A program made the position numbers and the translations under genes. Below the pieces are notes generated by a model. It did no database searches. It was given only the letters and a program-made list of their open reading frames with translations, and had not been told where the DNA came from. A stretch of 64,000 nt of DNA. It comes from Actinomadura physcomitrii. GTDB lineage: Bacteria; Actinomycetota; Actinomycetes; Streptosporangiales; Streptosporangiaceae. Below, one piece after another: positions 1-8,251 of the stretch; position 1 is the first letter of the stretch; every line of letters begins with the position of its first letter. Location of the stretch: positions 62,001-126,000 of the forward strand of contig NZ_WBMS02000007.1 of assembly GCF_008923205.2 (NCBI RefSeq). The letters are read 5' to 3'.

Positions 1-1103
1 CCGAGCATCCCGGTGAGGACGACGATGCTCAGACACACGAGCGTCGCGACGATCGACGTGGTCAGCGCCGTCCGGTACGGGCCGGTGAGCACGATCGTCA
101 GGATCACGGCGACCACGACGGCTGCGGTGACCGACAGGGGACGCGGCGGGGTGCGCGGCACTTTCGGCAGCCGTGCCTCCTCGGCGGTGCCGCGCGTAGG
201 CAGGCGTGCGCCGAGGACGACCAGTGCGACCACGATCACCACGAAGGGCAGCGCTTCGCGCAACCCGACCTGCGGCAGCCACGACCAGTCTTGCTGGAGC
301 TTCAGCAGAACGCCTTGGAGCATCCCCAGCACGATGCCGGCGGTGACCGTGGCCCCGAACGACCGGAGCCGCCCGACGAGCGCGACCGCCAGAGCCGGCA
401 CCACGAACAGGCTGTTCGTCACCGGATCGAGCCCGGTGACAGGGCCGGCGAGAATTCCGAACAGGCCCGCGACGACACACGCGCAGATCCAGGCCAGCGC
501 CGAGAGCCGTTCCGGCGAATGCCCCAGCAACGTCGCCGCCCGCTCGTCCTCGGCGACGGCGCGCATCGCCACGCCGGTCCGGGTGAACCGGGTGAAGGCC
601 CAGAGCAGCGCCGCCACCACGATGACGATCGCCGCCAGGTAGAGCCGGTCGCGCGGGATGGTCGCGCCGGCGACCTGGACCGGCTTGTCCGGAAGGATCG
701 TCGGCACCGTGCTTGCGCTGGTCGAGAACCGCAGAACCGCGAGTGCCTGGAGCAGGACCGTCACGCCCACTGTGGCGACCAGCTTCAGCAGGCCGGACGC
801 CGTCCGCAGCGGACGGAACACCAGCGCGTAGGCAAGCAGGCCGAGGACGGCGGCCACGGCCAAGGCGAGCAGGATCTCCACCACGACGGGCAGCCCGGCC
901 ATCCGGATGCCGCCGACCGGAAGGACGAGCCGCCCCTCGTTCTCGAGGAACGCGTAGGTGAACGTCACGTACATGGCCAGAGCGCCGAGCGCGACATTGA
1001 CCACGCCGGCCGCCTGGTAGGTGAGCACCACCCCGGTCCCGAGCGCCGCGTAGACGGTGCCGGCGCCCAGGCCCAGGATGGCGAACTGCAGGAAATCCCC
1101 CAT
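1..1103 (-). CDS. Liv-type ABC transporter permease, fused LivH-LivM, 3' end outside window
   Basis: Inner-membrane permease of a branched-chain amino acid/carboxylate-type (LivHM) importer. Reading the minus strand from the ATG at 1103 gives MGDFLQFAILGLGAGTVYAA, then about 367 residues of hydrophobic segments without a stop. The first ~290 residues look like LivH (VAMRAVAEDERAATLLG is the typical cytoplasmic loop). After a charged linker (about residues 300-325) new membrane segments start, so this is probably a LivH-LivM fusion like the second importer in the window. The start codon overlaps the stop of the binding-protein gene (TGATG), implying coupled translation. The C-terminus lies beyond base 1. 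Confidence 0.85.
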   Translation of the reverse strand, partial: MGDFLQFAILGLGAGTVYAALGTGVVLTYQAAGVVNVALGALAMYVTFTYAFLENEGRLVLPVGGIRMAGLPVVVEILLALAVAAVLGLLAYALVFRPLRTASGLLKLVATVGVTVLLQALAVLRFSTSASTVPTILPDKPVQVAGATIPRDRLYLAAIVIVVAALLWAFTRFTRTGVAMRAVAEDERAATLLGHSPERLSALAWICACVVAGLFGILAGPVTGLDPVTNSLFVVPALAVALVGRLRSFGATVTAGIVLGMLQGVLLKLQQDWSWLPQVGLREALPFVVIVVALVVLGARLPTRGTAEEARLPKVPRTPPRPLSVTAAVVVAVILTIVLTGPYRTALTTSIVATLVCLSIVVLTGML

Positions 1104-2362
1104 CACGCGGAGAACCATTCGCCGCCGGTGTCGACCAGCTTGCCGTTCTTGTACTGGGCGATGCGCGCCTGCTTGGTGCAGAACGCGCTGAGACCCGCGA
1201 GCTGCTTGCCGTCACAGGTGACCGTCGGGCCCATGAAGGACCTCAGGCTCGCGGTCTTCTTCAGCGCTTCCGTGACCGCCTTGGGCTGGTCCGGCGCGGA
1301 GGCGGTGGCCATCACCTCGGACAGCGTCACGACCGTCCCGAACGCTCCCTGCGCGAAACCGGACTCGGGAATGGATTTGTCGTACTTGGCGAGCGCCGCC
1401 TCGAACGCCTTGACCTCGGGGTCGCCCGAACCCGGCAGGAGCTGCTGGACGGCATAGTAGGTGCCCTCCGCCCCCGGCCCGGCCGCCTTGAGCACCTGCG
1501 GGTCCGCGCACGAGCCCGGGAACAGGAATTTGGCGGTGCTACCGAGCGACTGCTTGGCCTTGATGACGTTGGCACAGCCGCTGCCCTGCATGATGCCGAT
1601 CACCACATCGGTGCCGCCCTTCATGGCCTGGCTGACGGGGCCGGTCAGGTCGGTCTCGTTGTTACCGAAGGCGACCATGGCGATGTTCGTGACGCCCTTG
1701 GCCTGAAGGACCTTCTGGACGTACCCCTGTGCCGCGAGCCGAGCCTGCGGATTGTCGTTGAACATCACCGCGACCTTCTTCGGCTTCAGCTTGTCGGCGA
1801 CGTACACCGAGCCCGCGCTCACCGATCCGGGCGCGCCGGCCAGCATCGAGAAGGAGTTCGGGGAGGTGAACTCGACCGCGCCGATCGGGCTGGACGGCAC
1901 GTACGGTATCCCGGCCTTGGCCAGCGCCGGGACGGACCCGTCCGCACCGAGATCGAGACCCCCGACCACCGCGGCGGGCTTCTGCCGCAGCAGTTCGGCG
2001 GCGCAGTTGGCCGAGGCCGCGGCGGATCCGTTGGGTGTACAGACCGCCAGCTTGAGCGGGCGGCCCTTCACACCGCCGAGGCTGTCGTTGATGTACGAGA
2101 CGGCGGCGCGCGCAGCCTTGCTGATCTCGGCATAGCTGCCCAGGGGACTCGTGTCGTCATTGATCAGGCCGACCGTGATCGGTGCGCCGGTCGCCTTGTT
2201 CGTCGGCAGCTCGATCGCCGCGTCGTCACCGGAGCCGGACGAGCCGCTCTTGCCGCCGTTGTCGCCGCAGGCGGCGGTCAACGCCAGCGCGGCGATGGCC
2301 AGAGCCGCGGCGGCGACCCTGCCGGTCGACGGCCGGGGTGGGGCGCCGAAGACTCGAGACAT
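1103..2362 (-). CDS. ABC transporter substrate-binding lipoprotein, Liv (type I periplasmic-binding) family
   Basis: Extracellular solute receptor for the permease that follows. 419 residues from the ATG at 2362, which has GGAG six bases upstream; an upstream in-frame TTG would sit against the GGAG and is less likely. A signal peptide ends in a lipobox-like LTAAC (Cys about residue 32), followed by a Gly/Ser-rich linker and the fold start PITVGLINDDTSPLG. AAVSYINDSLGGVKGRPLKL is typical of the LivJ/LivK family. The family binds amino acids but also aromatic acids, amides and steroid-like acids; the ligand here is unknown. The gene lies first in its operon, with the permease downstream. Confidence 0.9.
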   Translation of the reverse strand: MSRVFGAPPRPSTGRVAAAALAIAALALTAACGDNGGKSGSSGSGDDAAIELPTNKATGAPITVGLINDDTSPLGSYAEISKAARAAVSYINDSLGGVKGRPLKLAVCTPNGSAAASANCAAELLRQKPAAVVGGLDLGADGSVPALAKAGIPYVPSSPIGAVEFTSPNSFSMLAGAPGSVSAGSVYVADKLKPKKVAVMFNDNPQARLAAQGYVQKVLQAKGVTNIAMVAFGNNETDLTGPVSQAMKGGTDVVIGIMQGSGCANVIKAKQSLGSTAKFLFPGSCADPQVLKAAGPGAEGTYYAVQQLLPGSGDPEVKAFEAALAKYDKSIPESGFAQGAFGTVVTLSEVMATASAPDQPKAVTEALKKTASLRSFMGPTVTCDGKQLAGLSAFCTKQARIAQYKNGKLVDTGGEWFSA

Positions 2363-2372
2363 GAGCAACTCC

Positions 2373-2387
2373 GTTAACTAGGTCAAC
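2373..2387. promoter_or_regulatory. Short palindrome just upstream of the binding-protein ribosome site
   Basis: GTTAACTAGGTCAAC is an imperfect inverted repeat (GTTnAC...GTnAAC). It abuts the GGAG of the binding-protein gene, so a protein bound here would block expression. It is AT-rich in a GC-rich region. Assignment as an operator is inference. Confidence 0.35.
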
Positions 2388-2675
2388 TTGGATTGGAAGG
2401 AGTATGCGACGGACGCCCCGAGAGAACAAGAGGGTGACAGAGACCACTTTTCGCGGTATACGCGCACGCCGGCGCGCCAAGCGCGGCGGGTGCGCGGTCG
2501 TACCCGACGCCGCTCCTTGACCACCAGGCCGACGCGATCACCCGATCTAGCTGCACGGATGCAGTGACCCCGGCATGCACCCTGGACATGAGTGAGGCCC
2601 GCCATGAGTGACGGGCCCCGGGGAAGGCGAATCTCGGGAAATGACCTGTTCAGGACGCGCTAAGCGGCGGTGACC
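2388..2675. other. Intergenic region without a recognisable gene
   Basis: About 290 bases between the importer gene start and the end of the next minus-strand ACAD. It should hold the importer promoter and the ACAD terminator; a weak hairpin (GGCCCG 2596-2601 pairing with CGGGCC 2612-2617) is the only structure seen. Short open frames here show no family resemblance. Confidence 0.5.
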
Positions 2676-3752
2676 TCAGGCGACCAGGTCGAAGAGCCGG
2701 GCTCGGTGATGGCGCGGAGATCCACCGAGCAGCTCGCCGGTCTTCACGCGCCGCAACAGCAGGTGCAGATCGTGTTCCCAGGTGAAGCCCATTCCACCGT
2801 GCAGTTGCAGCGCCGTGCCGGCGACGCGCGAGCATGCCTCGCCGGCGAAGGACGCCGCTGACGACACCTGCGTTCGGCGAGCGGCCCGGCCGGCCGAATC
2901 GAGGGTCTGCGCGGCGGCTCTGACGGTGATGCGGGCGCATTCCACGTCCAGTGCCATGGTCGCGCAATGGTGCTTGACCGCCTGGAAGCTCCCGATCGCG
3001 CGCCCGAACTGCTGGCGCTCCTGGACGTACTGGACGGTCATCTCCAGGAGGCGCTCCGCCGCCCCGACGGCGTCCGCCGCATGGTGCAGAGCGAGCGCGT
3101 CGGCCATGGCTTCGGCGGCGTCATCCTCCGTCTTCGCCCATGAGCCAGCCGGAACCCGCACGCCGTCGAGGACAACGGATGCGAAGTCGCGGGTGAGGTC
3201 GAGGGTCGTCCGAGCGATACGAGACAACCCGTCGGAGGCGGCCGGGACCAGGGCAAGCACATGGGAGCCGTCCGCCGCTACGGCGGGCACCAGGAACAAC
3301 TCCGCGGCCAGGCCCCCGACGACCAGAGGCACGCGACCGCTCAGGGACAGCGCGCCATCGGCCTGCTCCAGCCCGGCGACGCACTTCTCACCCGGTTCTG
3401 GTTGAGCGGGGACCGCGACGACCTTACCTTCGGCGATTCCCGCGGTCGCGTCCGCGGCGATGCCCGCGTCGTCCAGCGCCCGGCACACCAGCGCGGACTG
3501 CCCGATCGGCAACGGCGTCGCCGCGCGTCCGACCTCTTCGACGACCAGCGCCAGGTCGGCATGGGTCCCGCCCTCGCCGGAGCGCAGCAGCGAGAGCAGA
3601 CCCATGGCCGCCGCGGCACCGAGACCTTCTCGGCGGACTCGGCTACGGCCGGAGTCCCCCGAACGGGCGTCCTCCAGGGCCGATGTGGCCTCCAGCCACT
3701 GACGCACCGCCTCGACGAGAGCCGCCTGCTCATCGGTGATGACGAGTTCCAT
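2676..3752 (-). CDS. Acyl-CoA dehydrogenase, short (~360 aa) subunit type
   Basis: FAD flavoprotein that introduces an alpha-beta double bond in an acyl-CoA. 358 residues from the ATG at 3752 (MELVITDEQAALVEAVRQW), chosen because GGGAGTGGGGC lies just ahead; an ATG six codons upstream is open but lacks this. The C-terminal helical bundle shows QQFGRAIGSFQAVKHHCATM and the end motif LHGGMGFTWEHDLHLLLRR. This variant belongs to the shorter ACADs that often act as one half of an alpha2-beta2 enzyme; the usual catalytic Glu near the C-terminus is not obvious. The promoter region carries a 25-bp palindrome shared with the 8.2 kb promoter. Confidence 0.9.
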   Translation of the reverse strand: MELVITDEQAALVEAVRQWLEATSALEDARSGDSGRSRVRREGLGAAAAMGLLSLLRSGEGGTHADLALVVEEVGRAATPLPIGQSALVCRALDDAGIAADATAGIAEGKVVAVPAQPEPGEKCVAGLEQADGALSLSGRVPLVVGGLAAELFLVPAVAADGSHVLALVPAASDGLSRIARTTLDLTRDFASVVLDGVRVPAGSWAKTEDDAAEAMADALALHHAADAVGAAERLLEMTVQYVQERQQFGRAIGSFQAVKHHCATMALDVECARITVRAAAQTLDSAGRAARRTQVSSAASFAGEACSRVAGTALQLHGGMGFTWEHDLHLLLRRVKTGELLGGSPRHHRARLFDLVA

Positions 3753-3773
3753 GCCCCACTCCCTTCCCACCCT

Positions 3774-3798
3774 ACATAGTTTACGAAGTATTCTATGT
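3774..3798. promoter_or_regulatory. 25-bp palindromic operator, copy 1
   Basis: Inverted repeat with arms ACATAG (3774-3779) and CTATGT (3793-3798) and inner arms TAC (3782-3784) and GTA (3788-3790). It lies 21 bases upstream of the ACAD start and in the divergent interval to the crotonase at 4042. A copy differing at only two of 25 bases lies at 8195-8219. Length and symmetry suit a dimeric repressor such as a TetR protein; the regulator is not identified. Confidence 0.7.
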
Positions 3799-4041
3799 CA
3801 GCATGAACGGGGCGTCCCATGCACGGGCCGCCCGGATGTCCAACAGGGAGCCTGGCGCCATGACCGTCCCCGTACGACGCCGCCCCGGCGTGGCCGTCCT
3901 GCATGCCGCGGCCTGCGAGGTCTTCATCTCGCGCTGACCGTCGTCGAATGTGATCGGACCGCCGGGCCGCTCGGAGCCTCCTTCCCCGGCGATTCCAATC
4001 CCGCCTAACTTAACGATCACCCAGATCAGAAGAGGTATGTC

Positions 4042-4806
4042 ATGTCAGACGAAGTGCTGGTGGAACACGCCGACGGCGTCACCGTGATCACCATCAACCG
4101 GCCCCAGGCACGCAACGCCGTGAACCGGGCCGTCAGCGACGGAATCGCCGCCGCGCTGGACGAATTCGAATCGCGCAGGGACCTCACCGCGGCTGTGATC
4201 ACCGGCGCCGGCGGCACGTTCTGCTCCGGTATGGACCTCAAGGCATTCGTCGCCGGTGAGAACGTCACGGTCCCCGGCCGCGGTCTCGCGGGCATCACCC
4301 TGCGCCCCCCGCGGAAGCCGGTGATCGCCGCCGTGGAGGGCTACGCTCTTGCGGGTGGTTGCGAAGTGGCGCTGGCCTGCGACCTGATCGTCGCGGCAGA
4401 GGACGCCAAGTTCGGCATCCCCGAAGTCAAGCGAGGCCTGGTGGCCGGCGCCGGCGGCCTGATCCGGCTGCCCCGGCGTCTCCCTTACGCCGTCGCCATG
4501 AAGCTGGCGCTGACCGGTGAGTTCCTCTCAGCCTCGGACGCGGAGAAGTACGGCCTGGTGGTCGAGGTGGCCCCGAACGGCAAAGCCCTGGACGCCGCCC
4601 GGGACCTGGCCGCCCGCATCGCCGCGAACGCACCCCTCGCGGTCTCCACGACCAAGGAGGTCATCGTCGCCTCCGCCGACTGGTCCTCGGACGAGGCGTT
4701 CGAGCGGCAGGAGGAACTGATCCGGCCGATCTTCACCTCGCACGACGCCCGTGAAGGCGCCACCGCCTTCGCCGAGAAGCGCCCGCCCGTCTGGCGCGGC
4801 GAGTAA
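4042..4806 (+). CDS. Enoyl-CoA hydratase/isomerase family protein (crotonase fold)
   Basis: 254 residues; ATG at 4042 preceded by AGAGG. Likely hydrates or isomerises an enoyl-CoA made by the nearby ACADs. The oxyanion-hole segments are clear: GAGGTFCSGMDLKAF near residue 58 and ALAGGCEVALACDLIVAAED near residue 105. The first acid position is kept in FGIPEVKRGL; the position of the second crotonase Glu reads Lys (AMKLALTGE), so a strict syn-hydratase activity is uncertain. It ends with AFAEKRPPVW, usual for catabolic homologues. It is divergent from the ACAD at 2676, with a palindromic operator between. Confidence 0.9.
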   Translation: MSDEVLVEHADGVTVITINRPQARNAVNRAVSDGIAAALDEFESRRDLTAAVITGAGGTFCSGMDLKAFVAGENVTVPGRGLAGITLRPPRKPVIAAVEGYALAGGCEVALACDLIVAAEDAKFGIPEVKRGLVAGAGGLIRLPRRLPYAVAMKLALTGEFLSASDAEKYGLVVEVAPNGKALDAARDLAARIAANAPLAVSTTKEVIVASADWSSDEAFERQEELIRPIFTSHDAREGATAFAEKRPPVWRGE

Positions 4807-4950
4807 AGGCAAGCGGGGTCGGATGATCCGCTTCCGGGCGTCCGACCGCGCTCCTCCACTCGCCACCCCCGGCACCCGCCAGACCTTGACCGCCGCGGAG
4901 ACGCTGCGGGCCGGCCAGAGGAAACCTCACGCACCGGACCTGGACATGCC

Positions 4951-5712
4951 CTAGAAGGTGCCGCCGTCGATGACGATGCGCTGCCCGGTCAGGTAGGACG
5001 CGCCGTCCGACACCAGGAACCGGACGACCTCGGCGACCTCCTCGGGCGTGCAGACGTGGCCGTAGGGGAAGGCTGCGTCCACCTGGCGGATGTCGTCGAC
5101 CCCCATCGTGGCGCGCACCAGCCGCCGCCCCATGTCGGTGTCCACGACGCCTGGCGCGACCACGTTGACGTGCATGCCGTTGGCGCGCTCCTCCTTCGCC
5201 AGCACCTGCGCCAGCGCCTCCTGGGCCGCCTTGCCCATCGCGTAGGGGCCCGAGTTGGGGTGCAACAGGTCGGTGACCACGCTGGACACGAACACGATGT
5301 CGCTGCGTTCGGCGCGCCGCAGCAGCGGGATCAGCGCCTGGCTGAGGTGGTGCGGGCCGAAGGCGTGCACGCGCAGCACCCGCTCCAGCTCGGCGGGATC
5401 GGTGTCGGCCACGCTGTCGCCGCGGCTGGCGATCCCGGCGCTGTGCACGAGGATGTCCAGCCCGCCGAGCTCCTCCTCGACCGCCGCGGCGAGCGCCCGG
5501 CAGGCGTCGAGGGAGTCGACGGACGCCTGGAAGGCGCGGCCGTGCGCGCCGGCGGCCTCGATGTCGGCGACGGTCTTGCGGGCGGCCTCCTCGTCGCGCC
5601 GGTAGGCGATCGCGACCCGGGCGCCGCCGGCGGCGAGGGCCAGCGCGATCGCGCGACCGATCCCCCGGCCGCCGCCGGTGACCAGGGCCGTACGGCCGGC
5701 GAGAGAACTCAT
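4951..5712 (-). CDS. SDR-family oxidoreductase (FabG-like)
   Basis: 253 residues, classical NAD(P)-dependent short-chain dehydrogenase, probably acting on a hydroxyacyl-CoA or alcohol intermediate. The cofactor motif TGGGRGIG is near residue 12, VHSAGIAS replaces NNAG near residue 90, the catalytic Ser lies in VFVSSVVTD and the YxxxK in GPYAMGKAA. The C-terminus SYLTGQRIVIDGGTF is typical. A leader AAGGAGTTTCC precedes the ATG at 5712. It lies 159 bases downstream of the ACAD on the same strand and may belong to that transcription unit. Confidence 0.9.
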   Translation of the reverse strand: MSSLAGRTALVTGGGRGIGRAIALALAAGGARVAIAYRRDEEAARKTVADIEAAGAHGRAFQASVDSLDACRALAAAVEEELGGLDILVHSAGIASRGDSVADTDPAELERVLRVHAFGPHHLSQALIPLLRRAERSDIVFVSSVVTDLLHPNSGPYAMGKAAQEALAQVLAKEERANGMHVNVVAPGVVDTDMGRRLVRATMGVDDIRQVDAAFPYGHVCTPEEVAEVVRFLVSDGASYLTGQRIVIDGGTF

Positions 5713-5871
5713 GGAAACTCCTTCACTCCTTCATCAGGACCCGTGCGGCGAGCACCGTCCTGTTTCGCGGCGGGGTCGTAAGCGTCCCCTGACAAGTATC
5801 CGTGCCGATCGTGTTCCGGGGGCGCAGAGCGGGCGATGTCCTGCACCGCGACTCGGCATGGCACGGGTGCG

Positions 5872-7098
5872 TCAGCCGATCTTCTTCAGTACCGGGTCGG
5901 AGGCGAACTCGGCTCGGGCGATCGAACGGCGATGCACCTGATCAGGACCGTCGGCGATCTGCAGATACCGTGCCTGCGCGAACAGCATCGCCAGAGGGGT
6001 GTCCTGCGAGAGACCGGCGCCGCCGAAGATCTGGATGGCCTCGTCCACGAGGTGCTTGACCGTCAAGGGCGTCATGACCTTCGCGGCCGCGATGTCGTGC
6101 CGGGCGGCCTTGGGGCCGTCCACGTCCATCCGCCAGGCCGCGCGCAGGACCATGAGGCGCGCGGCATCGAGGCGGATTCGCGCGTCGGCGACGGTCGCCT
6201 GCACCACCCCCTCGTCGGCCAGGGGCCGGCCGAACGCGACGCGGGTGCGAGCCCGTTCGGTCATTAGAGCTATGGCCCGCTCCCCCATGCCGATCAGCCT
6301 CATGCAGTGATGGATCCGGCCGGGCCCCAGACGCGCTTGGGCGACTGCGAAACCGCCGCCGCGCGGACCGAGCAGGTTCTCCTTCGGCACGCGGACGCCG
6401 TCGAACACGATCTCGCCGTGCCCGCCTTCGTGCCGGTCGTCGAAGCCGAGCACCATCGTCGACCGGGTCCGGGTCATGCCGGGAGTATCCGTCGGCACCA
6501 GCACGATGCTGTGCCTGCGGCCGACGGGAGCATCCGGATCGGTCACACCCATGACCAGCGCAACTCGGCAGTCCTCACGCAGTGCGGCGGTCGACCACCA
6601 TTTACGGCCGTTGAGAACCCATGCGTCGCCCTCGTCGAGGATCTCCAACCGGACGTTGTTCGCGTCGGAGCTGGCGACGTCGGGTTCGGTCATCGAGAAG
6701 CAGGACCGGATCGCGCCGTCGAGCAAGGGAACGAGCCATTCGTTTCGCTGATCGGGCGTACCGTAACGGGTCAGCAGTTCCATGTTGCCCGTGTCGGGCG
6801 GCGAGCAGTTGAGCGCCTCGGGTGCGATGGCGGGGCTCCAGCCCGTCAGCTCGGCGAGCGGGGCGTACTCAAGGTTGGTGAGACCCTGGCCACCTTCCTG
6901 ACGGAGGAAGAGATTCCACAGACCGGCGGCCTTGGCCGCATCTTTCAGCTCCGCCATGATCGGGGGCGCGCCCCAGCGGCCGGGGTCGTCCTGGAGCTGC
7001 CGCTCGAAGACCGGCTCGGCCGGAAGCACTCGTTCTTGCATGAAGGAGATGAGCTTCTCCCGCAGGGCCATGACCTTGGGCCCGTACTCGAAATCCAT
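5872..7098 (-). CDS. Acyl-CoA dehydrogenase of the ACAD10/ACAD11 (LvaC-like) type
   Basis: 408 residues (MDFEYGPKVMALREKLISFM). The order FSMTEPDVASSDANNV, KWWSTAALREDCRV, GFAVAQARLGPGRIHHCMRL and RYLQIADGPDQVHRRSIAR is characteristic of the ACAD10/11 branch. In that branch the dehydrogenase partners an aminoglycoside-phosphotransferase-like kinase: in the levulinate pathway LvaA phosphorylates 4-hydroxyacyl-CoA and LvaC turns the product into an enoyl/3-hydroxyacyl-CoA. Here the kinase gene lies 26 bases upstream on the same strand, so the pair is very likely functional together. The family assignment is firm; the substrate is inferred. Confidence 0.9.
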   Translation of the reverse strand: MDFEYGPKVMALREKLISFMQERVLPAEPVFERQLQDDPGRWGAPPIMAELKDAAKAAGLWNLFLRQEGGQGLTNLEYAPLAELTGWSPAIAPEALNCSPPDTGNMELLTRYGTPDQRNEWLVPLLDGAIRSCFSMTEPDVASSDANNVRLEILDEGDAWVLNGRKWWSTAALREDCRVALVMGVTDPDAPVGRRHSIVLVPTDTPGMTRTRSTMVLGFDDRHEGGHGEIVFDGVRVPKENLLGPRGGGFAVAQARLGPGRIHHCMRLIGMGERAIALMTERARTRVAFGRPLADEGVVQATVADARIRLDAARLMVLRAAWRMDVDGPKAARHDIAAAKVMTPLTVKHLVDEAIQIFGGAGLSQDTPLAMLFAQARYLQIADGPDQVHRRSIARAEFASDPVLKKIG

Positions 7099-7124
7099 TG
7101 AGTTCTCTCCAGTTTGATGATCGT

Positions 7125-8174
7125 CTAGCGGCGTAGTTCGGGATGGTTGGACTCGGCGGCGAGCTCGAGCGCGCGATGCAGCAATGGCTCAACCATCTCG
7201 GCGATGCCGTCGAAGCCTTGGCCGACCGTCGCGCCACCTGCATGGCGGGCACGGATGCCCTCCAGGATCACGGCGACCTTGAAATCGGCGAAAATGGTGT
7301 ACCAGTCGGTTTCTGGCCGCTCGATGCCACATCGGTCGGCGTACCGCCCGACCATCTCGCCACGGCTGGGGAAACCGTCGAGTGTGGCCAACCCCCGGGT
7401 GATGGGATTGGGCTCGGCCCCCGGGACGTCCCAGAAGCTCAGCATGATCCCGACGTCCGCGAGCGTGTCGCCGAGCGTCGCCATCTCCCAGTCGAGCAGC
7501 GCGACGATGCGGGCAGGGTCGCGCGCGGACACGAGCACGTTGTCGAGCTTGACGTCGCCATGGACGATTCCCGAACGGCGCGTCTCCGGAAGGGCACGAC
7601 GCAGTTTTCCGAGCAGTATCGCCACCTCCGGCCTGTCCGCGCCTCGGGACGCCTCCCACTGGCGCGCCCAGCGGTCGAGCTGGCGCGCGAGGTAGCCATC
7701 CGGCCGCCCGAAGCCGCCGAGTCCTACTTCCGCGGGCTCTAGGCAATGAAGGTCGGCGAGAGTGTCGACAAGGGCGAAGCCCAGTTGCCGGCGTTCGTCC
7801 GGAGTGAGGGCAGAGGCCTGTTCCAGCGTCCCGACGGGGACGCCGTCGACCAGGCTCATCAGATAGAAGGGGGCCCCTATGACCGACGCGTCCTCGCAGA
7901 GGTGGACTGCCTCTGGGACCGGGACGGTACTGCCTGCAAGAGCCCGGATCACCGTGTACTCGCGCTTCATGTCGTGCGCGCTGGGCAGCAGGTGTCCGTA
8001 CGGCGGCCGGCGCAGCACCCACACACGCTCGTCATCTGCGAGCCGGTAGGTCGGGTTGGAGCGGCCGCCGCCGATCAACGACGCCGTCAGGTCTCCTCGC
8101 AGCCCGCCGTCCAGCACGCGGTCCAGGTAGACGCTCAGCGCGCCGAGCCCTTGGACCAGCGGATCTTCGGTCAC
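7125..8174 (-). CDS. APH-fold phosphotransferase, LvaA/ACAD10-like 4-hydroxyacyl-CoA kinase candidate
   Basis: 349 residues from the GTG at 8174, which follows GGAGG by nine bases; an upstream ATG at 8198 would lie inside the operator. The kinase loop HGD is at residues 205-207 (IVHGDVKLDN, Asn 212), and the metal-binding Asp 228 is in ALLDWEMATLGDTLADVG. The nucleotide loop GGGRSNPTYRL is at about 35-45. This is the branch fused to, or paired with, ACADs rather than the antibiotic-resistance branch. It most likely phosphorylates the gamma-hydroxyl of an acyl-CoA for the ACAD at 5872. Transcription should start at the divergent, palindrome-bearing promoter shared with the SDR at 8252. Confidence 0.87.
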   Translation of the reverse strand: MTEDPLVQGLGALSVYLDRVLDGGLRGDLTASLIGGGRSNPTYRLADDERVWVLRRPPYGHLLPSAHDMKREYTVIRALAGSTVPVPEAVHLCEDASVIGAPFYLMSLVDGVPVGTLEQASALTPDERRQLGFALVDTLADLHCLEPAEVGLGGFGRPDGYLARQLDRWARQWEASRGADRPEVAILLGKLRRALPETRRSGIVHGDVKLDNVLVSARDPARIVALLDWEMATLGDTLADVGIMLSFWDVPGAEPNPITRGLATLDGFPSRGEMVGRYADRCGIERPETDWYTIFADFKVAVILEGIRARHAGGATVGQGFDGIAEMVEPLLHRALELAAESNHPELRR

Positions 8175-8194
8175 ATCACCCACCCTCCAAGGCA

Positions 8195-8219
8195 ACATAG
8201 TTCACGAAGTATCCTATGT
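8195..8219. promoter_or_regulatory. 25-bp palindromic operator, copy 2
   Basis: Arms ACATAG (8195-8200) and CTATGT (8214-8219); 23 of 25 bases match the copy at 3774-3798. It lies between the divergent kinase (start 8174) and SDR (start 8252) genes, 20 and 32 bases from the start codons, and could control both. Confidence 0.7.
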
Positions 8220-8251
8220 GAACCAGATGTCGACATCCAGGGAGGCACTAC

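Noticed and set aside
291..1457. 388-codon plus-strand open frame
   Set aside because: Antisense to the Liv permease and binding-protein genes, low-complexity His/Asp/Arg composition.
7125..8174. Aminoglycoside resistance kinase
   Set aside because: The APH fold is present, but the ACAD10/11-type neighbour and sequence branch point to acyl-CoA metabolism, not antibiotic inactivation.
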